DNA of 64,000 bases, taken from Polytrichum commune (Eukaryota; Streptophyta; Polytrichopsida; Polytrichales; Polytrichaceae). A program made the position numbers and the translations under genes. Below, in pieces: positions 33,970-47,600 of the stretch. Each line of letters starts with the position of its first letter. Position 1 is the stretch's first letter. The notes under the pieces were generated by a model that was not told the origin of the DNA, searched no databases, and saw only the letters and a program-made list of their open reading frames with translations. The DNA lies in the NCBI GenBank assembly GCA_950295325.1, contig OX485808.1, positions 33,934,527 through 33,998,526 of the forward strand, in the 5' to 3' direction.

Positions 33970-35400
33970 CTTCGGAAGAAACGATCAACTCTTGAGGTAT
34001 GTGGACCTTATGTGGTCACTCTTTCTTAATGGATACATATTATTTGAATGATATATGACAAGGTTTGTGGTAATGAGTAGACATTAAAATGGACACATGT
34101 CACTTTGAGATTGAACTATGTTGTTGAAATGTGTTCATCATTCTAGGTACAATATCTAGCATAATTGAGAGGGCCTTTGTACTCACTTTTTTAAATAAAT
34201 AGTCTTTAATGTTACATGTTACAACTTTTGTATGATTATGAAACTTGAAATTCCAAACTTTGTAGTATGTAATTGTGGAGTTGAAAGTGCCCACGATAGG
34301 GCCACATAGCTCGGACTAAGATCACTCGAAGTAACAAAGTAGCCAAACCGTCGGGAATAGATGCAACTACACTCTAAAATCCGTAGTATCACATATGTGA
34401 CAACCAAAGTGCACATAATATTATGGAGTTTTGTAGTGTTAACATGGATGCGTGATACTATAGATTTAGTGTAGCATGTGACATTATGGAATAACACAAA
34501 GGAGATGTGAGGACAATTTGAATTCGTCCGTCACCTACACTAGTGTGGTCCACTTCAATTGACCTTCCCAGGCGATGTGGCAGACGCATGCACCAACATT
34601 CAGCAAGTGGCATAAGAAGAAGAAGAAGAAGACACTCCACATGTTGACACATGGCGCAATGCGAGGGTGTGGGTTGACTTATTTGGTGGTTTGCATTAAT
34701 GACAAATTCCGTGATATAAGGGAGAGAAATGTGACGATAAGAAGTGAGATTTGAACTACGGACATCCGTTCCCTAGGGTTTCGGATTATTAGAGAACATG
34801 TGACATTATGAAGGTTGATATTACGGAGTTTAGGGTGTACCTTCGACCATCCAACTTTGGTAAGGACGTCTTCTCAACTACTAGGAAACGTATAAAGACT
34901 TCGTATAAAGACTTCAAAGTTGGTGGGTCAAATTGAAACTCCAATCAAAAGCGCCCCCGCCGCCACATCCCCATATATATATATAATGAAATTGAAAAAA
35001 ATTGATAACCTCATTGACCCACCTCATTGACACAACACCACTCACCTTCCCATACGGATGGAAAGTGTCCCCCTAAACAAGCAAGATTCCAAATTCCAAA
35101 GGACTTTCGTTGCCAGGCATCATGAACGTTCTCCTCTTTTTGTTAGATAAAGCATGTATAGAACTCATAAGATTCTAGGTAAGTCAAAGAGACATAAGGT
35201 ATGTGGGTCTTACGTGGTCACTTTTCTTAATTTGACACTTATGTTTGAATAATACATGCAGCGCTTGTAGTTGAGAATGGACACCAAAGACACATGCCAC
35301 AATGAGATTAGACCATGTGCTCATATTGTAGACATCATTCTAGGTTTAATTGATAACACAATTGGGAGGGCCTATTTGAGTAGTTTATCGAGAAACAAGA
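33970..35400 (-). repeat. Two diverged direct copies of the repeat also seen in transporter intron 4, plus dispersed repeat copy B
   Basis: Copies at about 33970-34200 and 35185-35380 share GGTATGTGG(A/G)(C/T)CTTA(T/C)GTGGTCAC, ATGGACAC(A/C), ATTCTAGGT(A/T)(C/T)AAT and GAGGGCCT. They are the reverse complement of the intron-4 unit of the transporter gene. Between them, 34500-34850 is the inverted partner of 22120-22450, including a GAAGAAGAAGAAGAAGA run at about 34615-34632. No gene is present. Confidence 0.65.
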
Positions 35401-37100
35401 AAATCATTATGATTTCTCTCAACTTTTTGCATCGAAACTTGAAATGACAATCTTCCTTATTCAATGCAAATATTAAGTGGAGAGGACAATTGTTAACTTG
35501 GTCCACCGGCCATAATTGTATGTGGAGTTGGAAGTGACCACAATAGGACCACATATGTACCTTAAAACAAAAATGAGACAAAAGGAATAACTTATGTATT
35601 GTTCTTAATGCTCTTCTCTTTTTATGGGTTTCAAATTTGTCGACATTGTGGCGTGTCAAGCAATTGGAAGCTAGTATGATATGTGGTGTATCCGATCATT
35701 AGTTCATGTTCTTCATCTTATTATGAGCCAATCACCATAACAAAACTCATGTTGTATTAGCACATCTATGATAAAGCATCAACAATAATCATGCATGTTT
35801 GTTAATTCTTTACGTGAATACCTAGGTCCCCCCCCCCTCATCCAACAAGGTTGATCATTGAGTTTGGAGTACTTAACCAATTTTAAAGACAAATCCAATC
35901 TCTTCTATACACTTGTTTATCGCATGTCTGTCACTTAGATCCACGCCGAATGACTCCACGATACGTGATTGGTCAACCCTGTATTGCCAACAAGAGCCCC
36001 ACATGCTCTCTTAGATCATTATTAAAAAAACTTGGTTACCACTTAAAAGTGGCTAGTCATAAAATATGTTGATGGTAATAAGTTGTATTGCCCTCCACAT
36101 CAAGGTTGGTATGAAAGTTCCAAGTTCTTTGGAATGCACCCTATGACAATAAAAGGTTAAGCAAAGCAACCAAATAAGGCATGCATAATGTATATGGAAT
36201 GGTGTTCTTGAGTACGCACAAAATTCTTGGAACCAAACATGACCTACAACTTTCAGGTCATGAACATAGCCCAAGGGTGTTACCAAGAGCTCTTTGACCT
36301 CCAACCTCCCTCCTATTATATTGTCCAACCTCCCTCGCATTCAATGAAGGTATGCTTCCTTTATCATGTTATGGCCGTTGTTTGTTTTTTGGCTCCTTCG
36401 GGGTTTGGAAGTTTGATTTTTGGCCTTATGACCTTGGGCACTTTCTTGGTTAACTTCCCTTTTGTCCCCTTCTTATTTTCTTAGTGATTGTGCTTTTGTT
36501 TGCTTTCTCGATGTTTGTGGGTTGTTATCTCTCCTTTGTGTTGGAGGCTTTCTAAGGTTGAGGCATCCATAACCGAATAAGAGAATTTGCATTTGTTTAG
36601 GAGTGATAGTGGGGGATTTATTTTCTTGAAAATTGAAACAAATTCTAAGTAGAACGCATAACTCTTTTAATTTTTCTCTTGAATATGGATTTGTTATAAA
36701 TTTTGAGACAATAAATTTTATTGAAACATATAGTCAATCTATAGGTCAATTCATAACTGCTCATCTAGATTCTAATTCTTGGCTATAACAATTATCAAAA
36801 TTCTTATGAAGATAATCAATCATAGTCCGCCACCATAAGGTTCATACAAGGAGGTTTGTTCTTTTATCCTTTTGGTTTTTGTGACTTGCAAGGGGTCCTT
36901 GGCTTGTCCCATGAAGTGCATTTGACTTTCTTATCAATCCCAAACTCCCCTACGATGTCGAAAATAGAGTAACTTTGTCAATACCGGAGCATTGTGACAC
37001 CATGTAGTAGTTATTTGTGTATCGATTGCACACTTAATATCTAGGCTATGCGTAGGTGGTCGTTATGGTATTTCAATATCCGTAGCATCATGGAGGCAAC
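35401..37100. other. Intergenic, no gene recognised
   Basis: AT-rich DNA without coding frames. A C9 run lies near 35829-35838. Nothing else could be assigned. Confidence 0.4.
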
Positions 37101-37189
37101 ATGATGGTCATCAAGTGGCGGTCGGAATATCTAGATAATGGATGATGGCACATCCGTGGTTATCAAAGTCCAAGTGACCACATGATTCC

Positions 37190-37305
37190 ACTCCATATGC
37201 CCCCTCATTACACCCATAATTCTTATCATCATATGATGATGCCAACTCCATATGCCCCTCATTACACCCATAATTCTTATCATCATATGGTGATGCCAAC
37301 TCCAT
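37190..37305. repeat. Short minisatellite, about 2.2 units of 54 bp
   Basis: The unit ACTCCATATGCCCC(C)TCATTACACCCATAATTCTTATCATCATATG(A/G)TGATGCCA is repeated and then starts a third time. On the minus strand it gives an open frame with repeating peptide, which is a consequence of the repeat and not evidence for a gene. Confidence 0.85.
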
Positions 37306-37815
37306 GTCATCCCGATCCCCCTTGTTAAATGCAACTTACTTCCTCCTTTTCAAGCTCCATCACAACACCAACATCATCAAGCTGATCAAGGGATTTGGGC
37401 GAACCAACTATTGGATGCCTAAACCCTAAACCGGTGCACAGAAAGTACTGTATATCGTAAAGGCCGCATACTAAGCAACTAATTGCAAGAATGTAACAAC
37501 CCCAACTCTAACTTGTAACGAACACACCATGGACACATGGTATTTTATATCTTTTCATTTAGATTATGTCACATACTAAGCAGCGAAATCCTGCTATGAA
37601 ATCTTCTCTCTACTTGGCAGAAAAGACTAGGTAAGTAGGTAGGTAGGTAGGCAGCAAACCCCACCCTACATCAAGAGGATTCTTGAGCAGGGTAGGGCCA
37701 ACGGGCTCAAATTCACATAGGATTGCCTGACGTTGTTTATTTATTTACTAAGCAGTGAATTGCAAGAATATATGAACTCTAACTCTAACTCCTAAGGAAG
37801 AAGCATGGACACCAA

Positions 37816-37818
<3 letters not shown>

Positions 37819-37883
<65 letters not shown>
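37819..37883 (+). repeat. (CT)32 microsatellite
   Basis: An uninterrupted CT run of about 65 bases. The flanks (37306-37818 and 37884-38690) contain no recognised gene. A small run of GTAG repeats occurs at about 37633-37651. Confidence 0.95.
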
Positions 37884-37886
<3 letters not shown>

Positions 37887-38699
37887 TTGGACTAGTTTGA
37901 GAACAATCGTCCGTCTAGTCTAATTTGTGATGTGTCATAAGAGCGTACATATAGAAACCATGTGCACAAGGATGTAAGGTAGAAGGTGCCAAAACCAACA
38001 GCCCACCCAAAACCAACACCTATAAACGCCTCCCAATTGCCAACACTCTACTACCTTAAACTGTTCCTCATTGTGTAGGAGTGTATGGGCCCATAGAGCG
38101 ATGGTTTTAGGTACCATTAGTAGCGCCACCTCATAGCAGCCTCCACTACCTTCATGTAGGGTAGGTTAGGGGCTACATTCTATCTCGGATTGGTTCAAAG
38201 GTGGCTTCAAGGTGGCTTGTCAATGCCTAGTCTAACCATTATGTACACAAGGAGGAACATGTCTAGTCATTCTATTCACAAAGCCAAGGAGGTAGGCCCA
38301 CAAAGCACAAGGGGGGTCGGTTCTAGGCATAAAGGGGGTTGGTACCCGAGATACAAGGTGACGGTTTTGTAGGTGAACTGGGTGGGATCATGGAGGTGGT
38401 CATGTACCTTTGCGCACTGTTATTAGTTGGGCTTTGATCTAGCTTGGGTCTAGTACCCAATTATGTTGTGTTGGTTCTAGGCAATGAAGATAGTGGGGTC
38501 CTCATCATATTCAAGGTCGTCATACACAGGACACATGGATTGGTATAAGGAAGCTACACTAAATAGGATATTTAGTGTTTGATTATATTTAATGTTGTTA
38601 TCACACTACCCAGCTCAACACTAATCTTCAATTTTTTGACAATTAGTGTTAGAAGATATGCTAGAAGATATGTTGGAATTCTCCTTTTATCATTGTTGG

Positions 38700-39263
38700 T
38701 TTTTTGTAACATCAATCGGCCAATTGCCTATATTTTCATATTTTCATTGGCCAATATCCGATTAAATAGAAATCATATCGGCACTAATTGTTTAAAAAAT
38801 GTATGAAAATTTATTAGAAATCATTTCTTAGTACAAAATCTTGAATAAGTGAAAAGAAAGGCATGTTCAAAACTTTAAATTTGAAGAGTTAATATCCTTG
38901 GCAGGAATTGAACCTAGCAATGCCTTCACCGCTTGAAGGCCAAGGGTCCCCCAATTCTTCATAGAAGCAATTGGATTTGGTCATGGAAAGGTTGCATAAT
39001 TCAAAAAGTTTAAGGTTTAGGGTACTTCCTTAAGTGCATCATCAGATGCCCCAGACAAATAGCGCTCTCGCTGCTTCCGGCTGAAATCCAGTAACTCACA
39101 AGAAGAATCGGCTACATTTCCGGGACATTTTTTGGTCCATCGGCTAATTGCCGGAGGATTGAAATTACAGTCGGATTGCCATCCGATGGTTGGAAATTTG
39201 GACCGGCCATGAGGGGAAATCCATCAGTTGATAATGAACTAGCTGTCGGTTTTCCCCGAACAT
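38700..39263 (-). repeat. Dispersed repeat copy 2 (inverted relative to 30283-31112, lacks the nested MITE)
   Basis: It reads, as the reverse complement of copy 1, from GGCCAATTGCCTATATTTTC through CTTGAAGGCCAAGGGTCCCC and GACAAATAGCGCT, then directly across the empty MITE site to ACATTTCCGGGACATTTTTT, CGGCTAATTGCCGGAGG and GTCGGTTTTCCCCGAA. Differences from copy 1 are scattered single bases and small indels. There is no intact gene. Confidence 0.85.
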
Positions 39264-41707
39264 AGATGTACAGTGCAACTTACACTTTGCCTCCGTATAG
39301 TGTGGCCCACAGTATACATCATCACTCATGAAATAGGATGCACTGCTAATCACACTTGAATCTTGAATCGTTCACTATGTTCTCATTCTATCAATTGAAA
39401 GCAACTGAGAATGCACATCCAAAGAGCACAACCTCGCTATCTAAATTAAGGAGAAAAAAAAATCAAAAGTCCACATGAAGATATTTCTTGAAGGTATTTG
39501 CCATAGCCAGTTGATCATTGAATCATAATCACAACCAAATAGCTAAGAATTGGGAGACAATCTTGGTGTCTTTGGAGAGGACACAAAAAACTCTACAATA
39601 TATATTGTTTTCTTGTAAGAAACAAGCAAAGCTCAAAGGTGATTGCCGCATTTGTTTCTGGGACCTCCAATGTTATATAGTGTGAGTTGGTAAATAGTGT
39701 GCACCCACAGTATTGTCCCAATTGTTATTAGGACTTTTAGTGTTGATTCTTCGTTATTAGCGTAGCATGCAGTAATTACCATAATCAGTGTTTTAAATTC
39801 GATGCGTTTTCACATTGAGGAAAGTTGCTTGGAACTAGATAGATGAATAACCTAGTAATATCAAAGCAGTAAGTAACCGACATGACTCATGACCATTGTT
39901 TGATGTTCCAACAATCTTACAGCCTCACCTCGAGAAAAATAACACTCAATAATACGACACATTTCCCGTCAACCAAACTTTATAGTGTTAGTTTACCCTC
40001 GTATTACGACTACGGTGCTCGTAGTATGACATTTTTGAGGTCCAATTTGTTATATAATAGAGGTAATTAATGTGTATAAGTGGTGGGATATATAATAAGG
40101 ATATGTCTTGGTTCAGGGAGTTGTTCCGAGTACAAAATGAATTGAAAGAACTTCATGAATCATGATCATTGGTGGCTTAGTTTGACTTAAGTCAGGTTGT
40201 TTGACTTAATCTTTAAGTGCTCGTGCAACCCAAATTGGGTTGCCACCTAATATTCTCATGGGTTTGCGACCCACTAGGTGGCAATCTACGTGAATGGAAG
40301 ATGTGTATTGGTTTAGGGTGTTGCCCAATATCATGTAGGCCAAATAACATGCATAAAAGCCATACTCCAAGCATGTAGGATTTTTTGAGGGTTTGGTATT
40401 ACTTGTGGTTTGGGAGGTGGTCCCATGACCTACCCAATATGTGTCAAGTGCTAATATAATTACATGTGACCTTTCTAGTTTGCAGCCCACATATTTCAAC
40501 TAGCATCTCCAAATTAGGTGAGGTTTTTTCCCACCGGACAAGATCACAAATGTACATGATTGCATCGAAAGATTTGGCAAACTTTGAGTATGCAAGTCAA
40601 AGACTTGATCCAAGGGATAAATCTCCGAAAATGTCTTGACTTGGCCCTTCAAATTTGAGGGTGACGAACTTGATATAAAACTCATCAAAGAAACCCACTT
40701 TTTGGGGGGAGGAACTCACTTGATGATCATATAAAATATTATGCCCAAATTTCCAGCCTACCAAAAATTATGCCCTCACCTAAGTGGGCCTTTTACAAAA
40801 AAAAATCAATTTTTTTTAAGATGCCTCACTACTAAAAGCCTTATTCACATATCAATTTGACCTTGCAGATGTGGTCCGATCGACACCAACTTTTCACATC
40901 AAGAATACATGGTAGTGTAGCTCACATCTATTTAATAGATTTGAGAAAAACATATTCTATTTCGCTACATAATCAAAAATTCAAGCAATGGTGTTGGACT
41001 TGTGCAAAAATGGAATGTGAATGCTTGATCATTTAGCAGTTAAACCTTGGTTCCCTGAACATATGTTGCACTTTTAAATATTTGAGATATGGTGGAGGTT
41101 GAAGTAAAAATGAAGAAGATTCAAGTAAGCTTAAGTAGTTGTCACAAATTTCTTCCACATAAACAACCTCCTCACTAGCAAACATAACAAAAGCAGTTCA
41201 CGCAATAGCCAACACACTATTAGCACACCCTACCACAAGATGCTTCACACTCATAAACATAAAAACTCAACAAACGAACATCAGAAAACACCATACCAGC
41301 TTGGCTCCTCCCATGTTCTTGCTACCTCCTATGCTACAAATGGCATGCACGACTACGCCCCGATATACTATGCATTCTTAGAGCAACATCTACAGCCAAA
41401 CCCCCAATCTCACCAAACCCCAACCTAAAAGTGCAACTCTTTGAATTCACATATTGCAACAATACATTCCCCTTGGAAGCCACAACAAGAAAACTTGACA
41501 AATATACCATACTCCTCCCACTACTCACCCACCAAGGATGGCAAGTCCCCCCACCATAATCATAACATCCAGAGTTCATGGCACCATTCACAACCCAACC
41601 ACCTAAGGCCCCACAGACCTTAAAATCCCTACCCCCAAAAATCACAAACTCATTCACACCCTCTCACAAATCATTATCAAATATTTAATATACATTATCC
41701 TCAACAA
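39264..41707. other. Intergenic, no gene recognised
   Basis: No coding sequence supported. The 97- and 107-codon frames at 40206-40499 and 41334-41657 (minus) have no motif, intron context or biased composition that would support them. Confidence 0.4.
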
Positions 41708-41884
41708 CATAACATTATTTAGATTCATAACAATGTTTTGTGGAACGAATATTCCCGAATATAGTATTCCATAGAATATTCCCGAATATTCATATAGTCG
41801 TATTAAATGTGAGGATATTCGGGAATATTCTATGGAATATTATCAATTCCACGTAACATTGTTATGGATCTGAATAATGTTATG
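41708..41884. repeat. 177-bp near-perfect palindrome (hairpin-forming, MITE-like)
   Basis: The left arm begins CATAACATTATTTAGATTCA, and the right arm ends with its complement (TGGATCTGAATAATGTTATG). Inner blocks GGAATATTC(T/C)(A/C)GAATAT and TATTCCATAGAATATTCCCG pair with TCGGGAATATTCTATGGAAT. Pairing runs to a short loop near 41790-41805. No target duplication was recognised. RNA from either strand would fold into a long hairpin. Confidence 0.8.
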
Positions 41885-44600
41885 AAAATAATATTTGAAA
41901 AGAAACAATTTCCAATCCCAACCACCCCCCCCCCCCCCCCAATGTTCATGCTAACATGACTAGGAGAGGGTGAACGGACATAGCACGCCTATGTAAAAAG
42001 CACAAACGTTCCTTGATAGTAGTAGTAGTAGTAGTACAAATTTCTTCCTGAGTTTTGATTGAAGGTTGGGTGGAGGTGGCTTACTTTCACTAATTGGAAG
42101 GTGAGAGTCAGTGAAGGTGTTTGAAGGATAGAGGTTTGGTTAATTAAGAAGGATGCTAGTGGGGTTAGGAGAATTCATTCATATGTATTGAAAGATTCTA
42201 GTGGTAGGTGCTAGAATCTTGGTAACATCGTTGGGTTGGGAGAGTTTCCAGTCACAGTTATGGTGGTGAGGTGGTGAGGTGGTGAGGTGGTGTTTGAAGA
42301 GAATGGAGTTGGGGTAGGAGTTTGGTTGTAAGGACTACTCCCCTCTCCATATTAGGTATAGATTCAAAGTTGGTATAGGGGAGTGATAACTGTCAATGAT
42401 TCACATGATTGGGCAGCAATCTCTTGAATCTTCCGATTGATCAATGGATTGCAACTGCATAGATCAATCTCACAACTTAGGTTTGATCTTGAATGGTGTA
42501 ATGGGAGGGATGTGTTGAAGGCATGGCCGAGTTGATGGATTTGGCATGGGTTAGAGGAACCCATTTGGGTTTAGATTTGAATGAAGAGCCAATGGAGGAG
42601 AGCCAATGGAGGAGAGTCAATGATGTGGATGACTAGCCAACACCAATAATCAAGCTTCTTCAAGCCCATGAGCATGCCCAATTACTATCAAATTTTGCAT
42701 TGGAGCATTCTTTGGAGTCTTCAGCTGTAAATGTGATGAACACGCAATCTTTTATGAATAAATTAAACAAGATGTCATTTTCCAACATCAACAAACCTCA
42801 TCAAAAAATAATAGATTCTTACTTTCATAGTGTGATATGGTGAAGACATCATCAAGGGACTATATATTTTTTGGACTCTTGTGCGACGTTGTTAGCATAT
42901 TTCTTCAATATAAAATGTTCATTCATACACATGCATCTTCATTGTGTATACAAGATCATAACGTCATCCGACTACTATCAACCGTTTCATTCTATTATTA
43001 CTCACTGACAATGCTTCACCCCAATCTCATTCATAGGCTGAATCTACTTATTAACAAGCATCCATAAGGTATGATTCTAGCACCTTACATGACATATTCC
43101 TAGCCCCACCCAACCTGGTCACTCAACTAGATAATGTCATGACGACATCGAAGTAGGCCATTTTCTTGAAAAAAACTCAATAATATGACATTTGAGGCCA
43201 AAATGCCATGTTATCGAGAGTACGACAATTGGATAATACGACCCTTTCTTGCGCAACCAAATGTGTCATATTAAAGAGGGAGAACAGTATATTCATCATG
43301 TCTCAAAACCTGACAAATTGCAAAGATTTACAACCTAATAGATGATCCAAAAATGATATAATATGGAGAGACAGTCGTAGCAGCCTCCAAGAAAATAAGT
43401 GTAAACTTTTAGTCATTGAGTCATAGAATACAGCACAATTACTTCAATCCTCACCTGTGCCAGTAGCTATACTAGGACTACCAAAACTATGGAGTAGGAG
43501 TACACCGTCAGCAAGTTGATAATTATACACAAGCTCTCTCACACCTTGAAGCAGGATAATTTTCACCTGACTCGTGCGTGCAAAGGCTAGGCAAATGTCT
43601 GTAGTTGGGCGCCATTACATAGCTATAGACAAAGTGACATCCAAAGGAAGCAAATATGGATGCTCTCAGATCATTTCAATTCGTCCCTCCTCATGGCATG
43701 CTTACTGGGCACCAAATCCTTCATTTCACTTCAAGTTTCCAGCAGAGAGAAGATGGTATTTGAGGTTCTGTTGGACCACCATCCACAATGTCACAAACCT
43801 TCAGAGCACCTGCAGTAACTTGTCATGAGGACACTTCTATACTTCATATTCTCTACTCCAGAAGCCTATAAAGAAATCTACATGGATGTGGATTGTTTGC
43901 TAACTGCATGCAATAAGCAGATTGTTGCAGCAGTAGAAGAGCTCCCAATGACAGACTGATCTTATACATACAACTACAATTGACCAAAAGAACGCCAAAT
44001 CCTTGCATTAACATTGACCTCCAGATAAATATCGTCCATCATTTTGAGGATGATACTCACTCAGAAAAGGAGGTGTATATCTGTATTCATCCTCAAATGA
44101 ATGCCAGTTGCATTCTTGCATATACAAATGCATGTGTGCTACATGCCAAAGACTTCTCAAAGTATATATCCTACAGTACTGCAGCTGAGAATTCTACACT
44201 CCCTATATTTATACCCTACTTTGACTCTACTACAAGCTTACCAATACCTATTGAGATTATATTTGCACATCCTTTATGAAGTTGATGTCTACCATTTCTG
44301 ATATATTCACTCACAAACTTAGCTAACCCACCACAACTCATATAGTCTACTAAGATTAACCACTTCACTTCCATGAGTGGGCAGGTTCTTTGACTGAACA
44401 CAACAGAGTTCAGTTACGCACTTGAAAGAGCTTCCAAGCTCATAAGTACGTGGAAGACCCCCTAGACCTGAATGAATTGACTTGAAGAGCCATAGCTGCA
44501 ACCCTGCTGTCTCTGCCTACGGATTCATCTTTAAAGAGTAACACTATGCAGAGTTGGGGGAGACTAACCCTGATGAGATGAACAGAAGGCGACATTGGAA
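41885..44600. other. Intergenic downstream of the cryptochrome; possible coding relic near 43580-43960
   Basis: It contains a C16 run (41925-41940), an (AGT)5-6 run (42019-42036) and GAGGTGGT repeats (42268-42292). From 43583 to 43828 and 43852 to 43959 on the plus strand there are frames with rather coding-like composition (for example YKEIYMDVDCLLTACNKQI), but stops and absence of a recognisable family prevent a gene call. The part nearest 44600 may hold the cryptochrome 3' UTR. Confidence 0.4.
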
Positions 44601-44619
44601 ATTCAAGCTCCCATTGCCA

Positions 44620-47600
44620 TTAGCCATTCTGTCTAGCGCGTCGTTTGAGGGGAAGGTTCCACTTGCCTCGCTTGGGAGTGTAGAGGTCCTCTTCATCAGT
44701 CTGCTGTCAAGATGACCACAGCCAAACAGAGAGGCCAGATAAGCAGGCAGATATTGACCCAATAGAGAAGTGATAGAGGACTCCAAAGACAAAAAAAAAT
44801 TGCCAGACCAGGTTTGTCTTATACACACAACACACAAACTCAACATCTGAGATATTAGCATTTTTTCCCTGCAATCACACAACCAAACAACAAAACTCTC
44901 CAATAATTTGCAGTTTCTCCCAGGATGGCACTAAGAAAGCTAAACAGGATGCCCTGCAAATACAATCCATTTGTCTTGTACATTATCTACTTCACAAGTC
45001 AACCAAAACATACACGGGCAGCTTTAAGCCATTTCTGCATGATTTATATCAAGCACTCGACCTACCTATGTACAATATTTTTCTAAATAAATTAACATAG
45101 AGATATGTGGTTGAAGAGGTCTTACCTTGTTGGATCCCATGGCGTCGAGGTTCACTCTCTGCACAGAAGCATGTACATGTCTTCTCGACACAACCCCCCG
45201 GCGCATTTCAGGTACAACTGGAACAAGCCCTTCAGGTATTTGGTGCTCACTCTGACCAGCATGCAATTGAGACCAAACAGGAACAGTCCCGCCAGCACTT
45301 TCAGAACGCCCTGCAACAAAGCTAGAATCTGCAGTTGAGTCCAGATCAAAATCCCCAGCTGCTGCATTAGGCCAAGCAAATGGGTGTCCCACTACAGGCA
45401 CTTGTCCACTGTTCCTGACAACAAGAGTTCCAGGACTATCATCGTGCAACACCTCTGTCTGAGAGGTAGTAGGAGGTGGACTTTCTTCGATGAAGTCAAC
45501 TGCCATTGGAGCGCTCTTGTGCATTATGGATGCGTGAGCATCCAGTTGCGATTGAGTGGGCATATCTGGCACTAATTGGTCTCGTCGAGAACTATTTGAT
45601 GATATTTCTCCATCCTTGTGTACAAGAACCCTACGTACATGCATTGTCTCATGCATCGGGCCCCCTGTGCCAGCAACTTCAATAATCTCTTCCATCTCAC
45701 ATAGAGAAGAAGCTTTGATTGATGCTTCTCTCTCCCACATCTCTGCAAGTGAAGCCTGAAGTCGCTCCCTGGCAGTACCCATGTCTACAATAGGTCGAGG
45801 ATAATTTGTTCCGAGCTCAATACCTGCAGCCCGAAGCGCACCAGGTGGAGCATCCCAAGGATGATGAATCCACTGAGTTGGTAGTCTAGAGAGCTCTGGC
45901 AACCACCGTCTTACATAATCTCCCTTTGGATCAAACCTGTATCCTTCAATCTGTTCAAAAGAATCCATCACACATCAGCAAGTATTACATTGACCACCAG
46001 AATGATGCATTACCACTTTCTTATCACCTACTCCTAGTAGCATAGCAAAAGCACAAATTTTTTTAAAGCATTCCCTGTTCTATTTCCTCAAATACAAAGC
46101 AATACAGCTACTCAATATTTTGCAACTGTATCCAAGGAACTGGCCATTGGATTTCATGGCAAAGCAAATCAACTAACAATGTTTTTTTGAAACACATGCT
46201 TTGAGGTAAAAACAAACTTGATTCTCAGTACCAGAGGGTTCTCGATCCGATCTAACTCATGGCCATCTGGCAAGCTCCCAGAAATGTATTGCCAACCAAG
46301 AACATCACACTCCAAGTCAGCGTCCAGAAGAGTATCCCAGAAATACTTCATTCCCCATCTCCACGGCAACTGCAGAAACTTCACACTAAAACTTGATACC
46401 ACTACACGTATCCTATTGTGCAACCAACCAGTGGCCCACAGCTCCCTCATACCAGCATCCACCAATGGATAGCCTGTGCGTCCTTGTCTCCATGCCTTGA
46501 AGTGGCCCTCATCCACCCGCCATGGGAAAGACTTCAAGTTGGCAAGTAGTGACTTCTCATGAGTGAAGGGGAAATGAAAACTGAGATATCTAGAGTATTC
46601 TCGAAACCCTATCGATCGCAAGAACATGTTGACACTCTCCTCCCCAGCTGCATTTCCCTCTCGTGCCCATGTGTTTTGTCTCATGCGCACCTCATGGAAC
46701 AGTTTACGCACACTCAATTCTCCAAAATGCAAGTGAGGAGACAAAAAGGATGTAGTGGCACTATCCACCTTTTGCCTTTCCATGGAATAGTCATTCAGAG
46801 GTCCCCACGAAAAAGAATCCAAGGCTCTGTTTGCAAAGATCCACCCAGGACACCATGCACGAGCAAGAAGTTCATTGCTGCCTTTCTCAAACTCATCTTC
46901 CAAACCAAGCTCCTCCAGTGAAAGGCTTTGCAGTTTTCCTGCACAAAAAGGACAAGACAGTTAGCAAATATATTAAAATAACTGGCACCTTTCAAAGAAG
47001 AAGAATACAAATGAAATTCCTAAGTTAAACATTATTGCTAAAGAGATGTCAGATGTGCACCCCATCCCAAATCACTCCACATTGAAGGACTACTTAACCT
47101 GATCGCAACTGTAGATATTTACAAATCATCAAACAGGCCAACCAGAAACAAAATAAACTATCTTTCTTAGCAACCTAACCTCAGATACCTATAGGTCCAA
47201 CCAACCACTTGGGAGGTAGAAGAGGTGATTCAGGCTCAAAAGACATGTTCATGCACTTCTTCCAAAATGCATCATATGTGGTGAACGCCTGCCCCTCATC
47301 ATCATAAATCTCCCAGGGCTCATACAGCAAGTCGCCATTGAAAGTGCGAACCGTAATTCCATGTTGCGCTAACCCCTGTTTTACTTGATGATCCCTTACA
47401 AGAGACACAGGGTCTGCAATGAGCAAAGCCAATACCTTTGAGAATGTTTTACATCGTCAAAACATCACACCATCACCACCATGTTATCATCTTGCAAAAT
47501 TGCAACACAATGTACGAATTGCTCCACATCCCTTCTCAAAGAAAGAGCAAATAAAAGCCAGTATTCATGCTACATATCCTCTGGTTTTCCTGCCTTGTCC

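Noticed and set aside
37111..37334. Small repetitive protein on the minus strand
   Set aside because: The peptide repeats only because of the 54-bp minisatellite; no start context, introns or family similarity.
44544..44903. 119-codon minus-strand frame below the cryptochrome
   Set aside because: A different frame over the last intron and exon; the real exon (44703-44620) reads in another phase and continues the protein.
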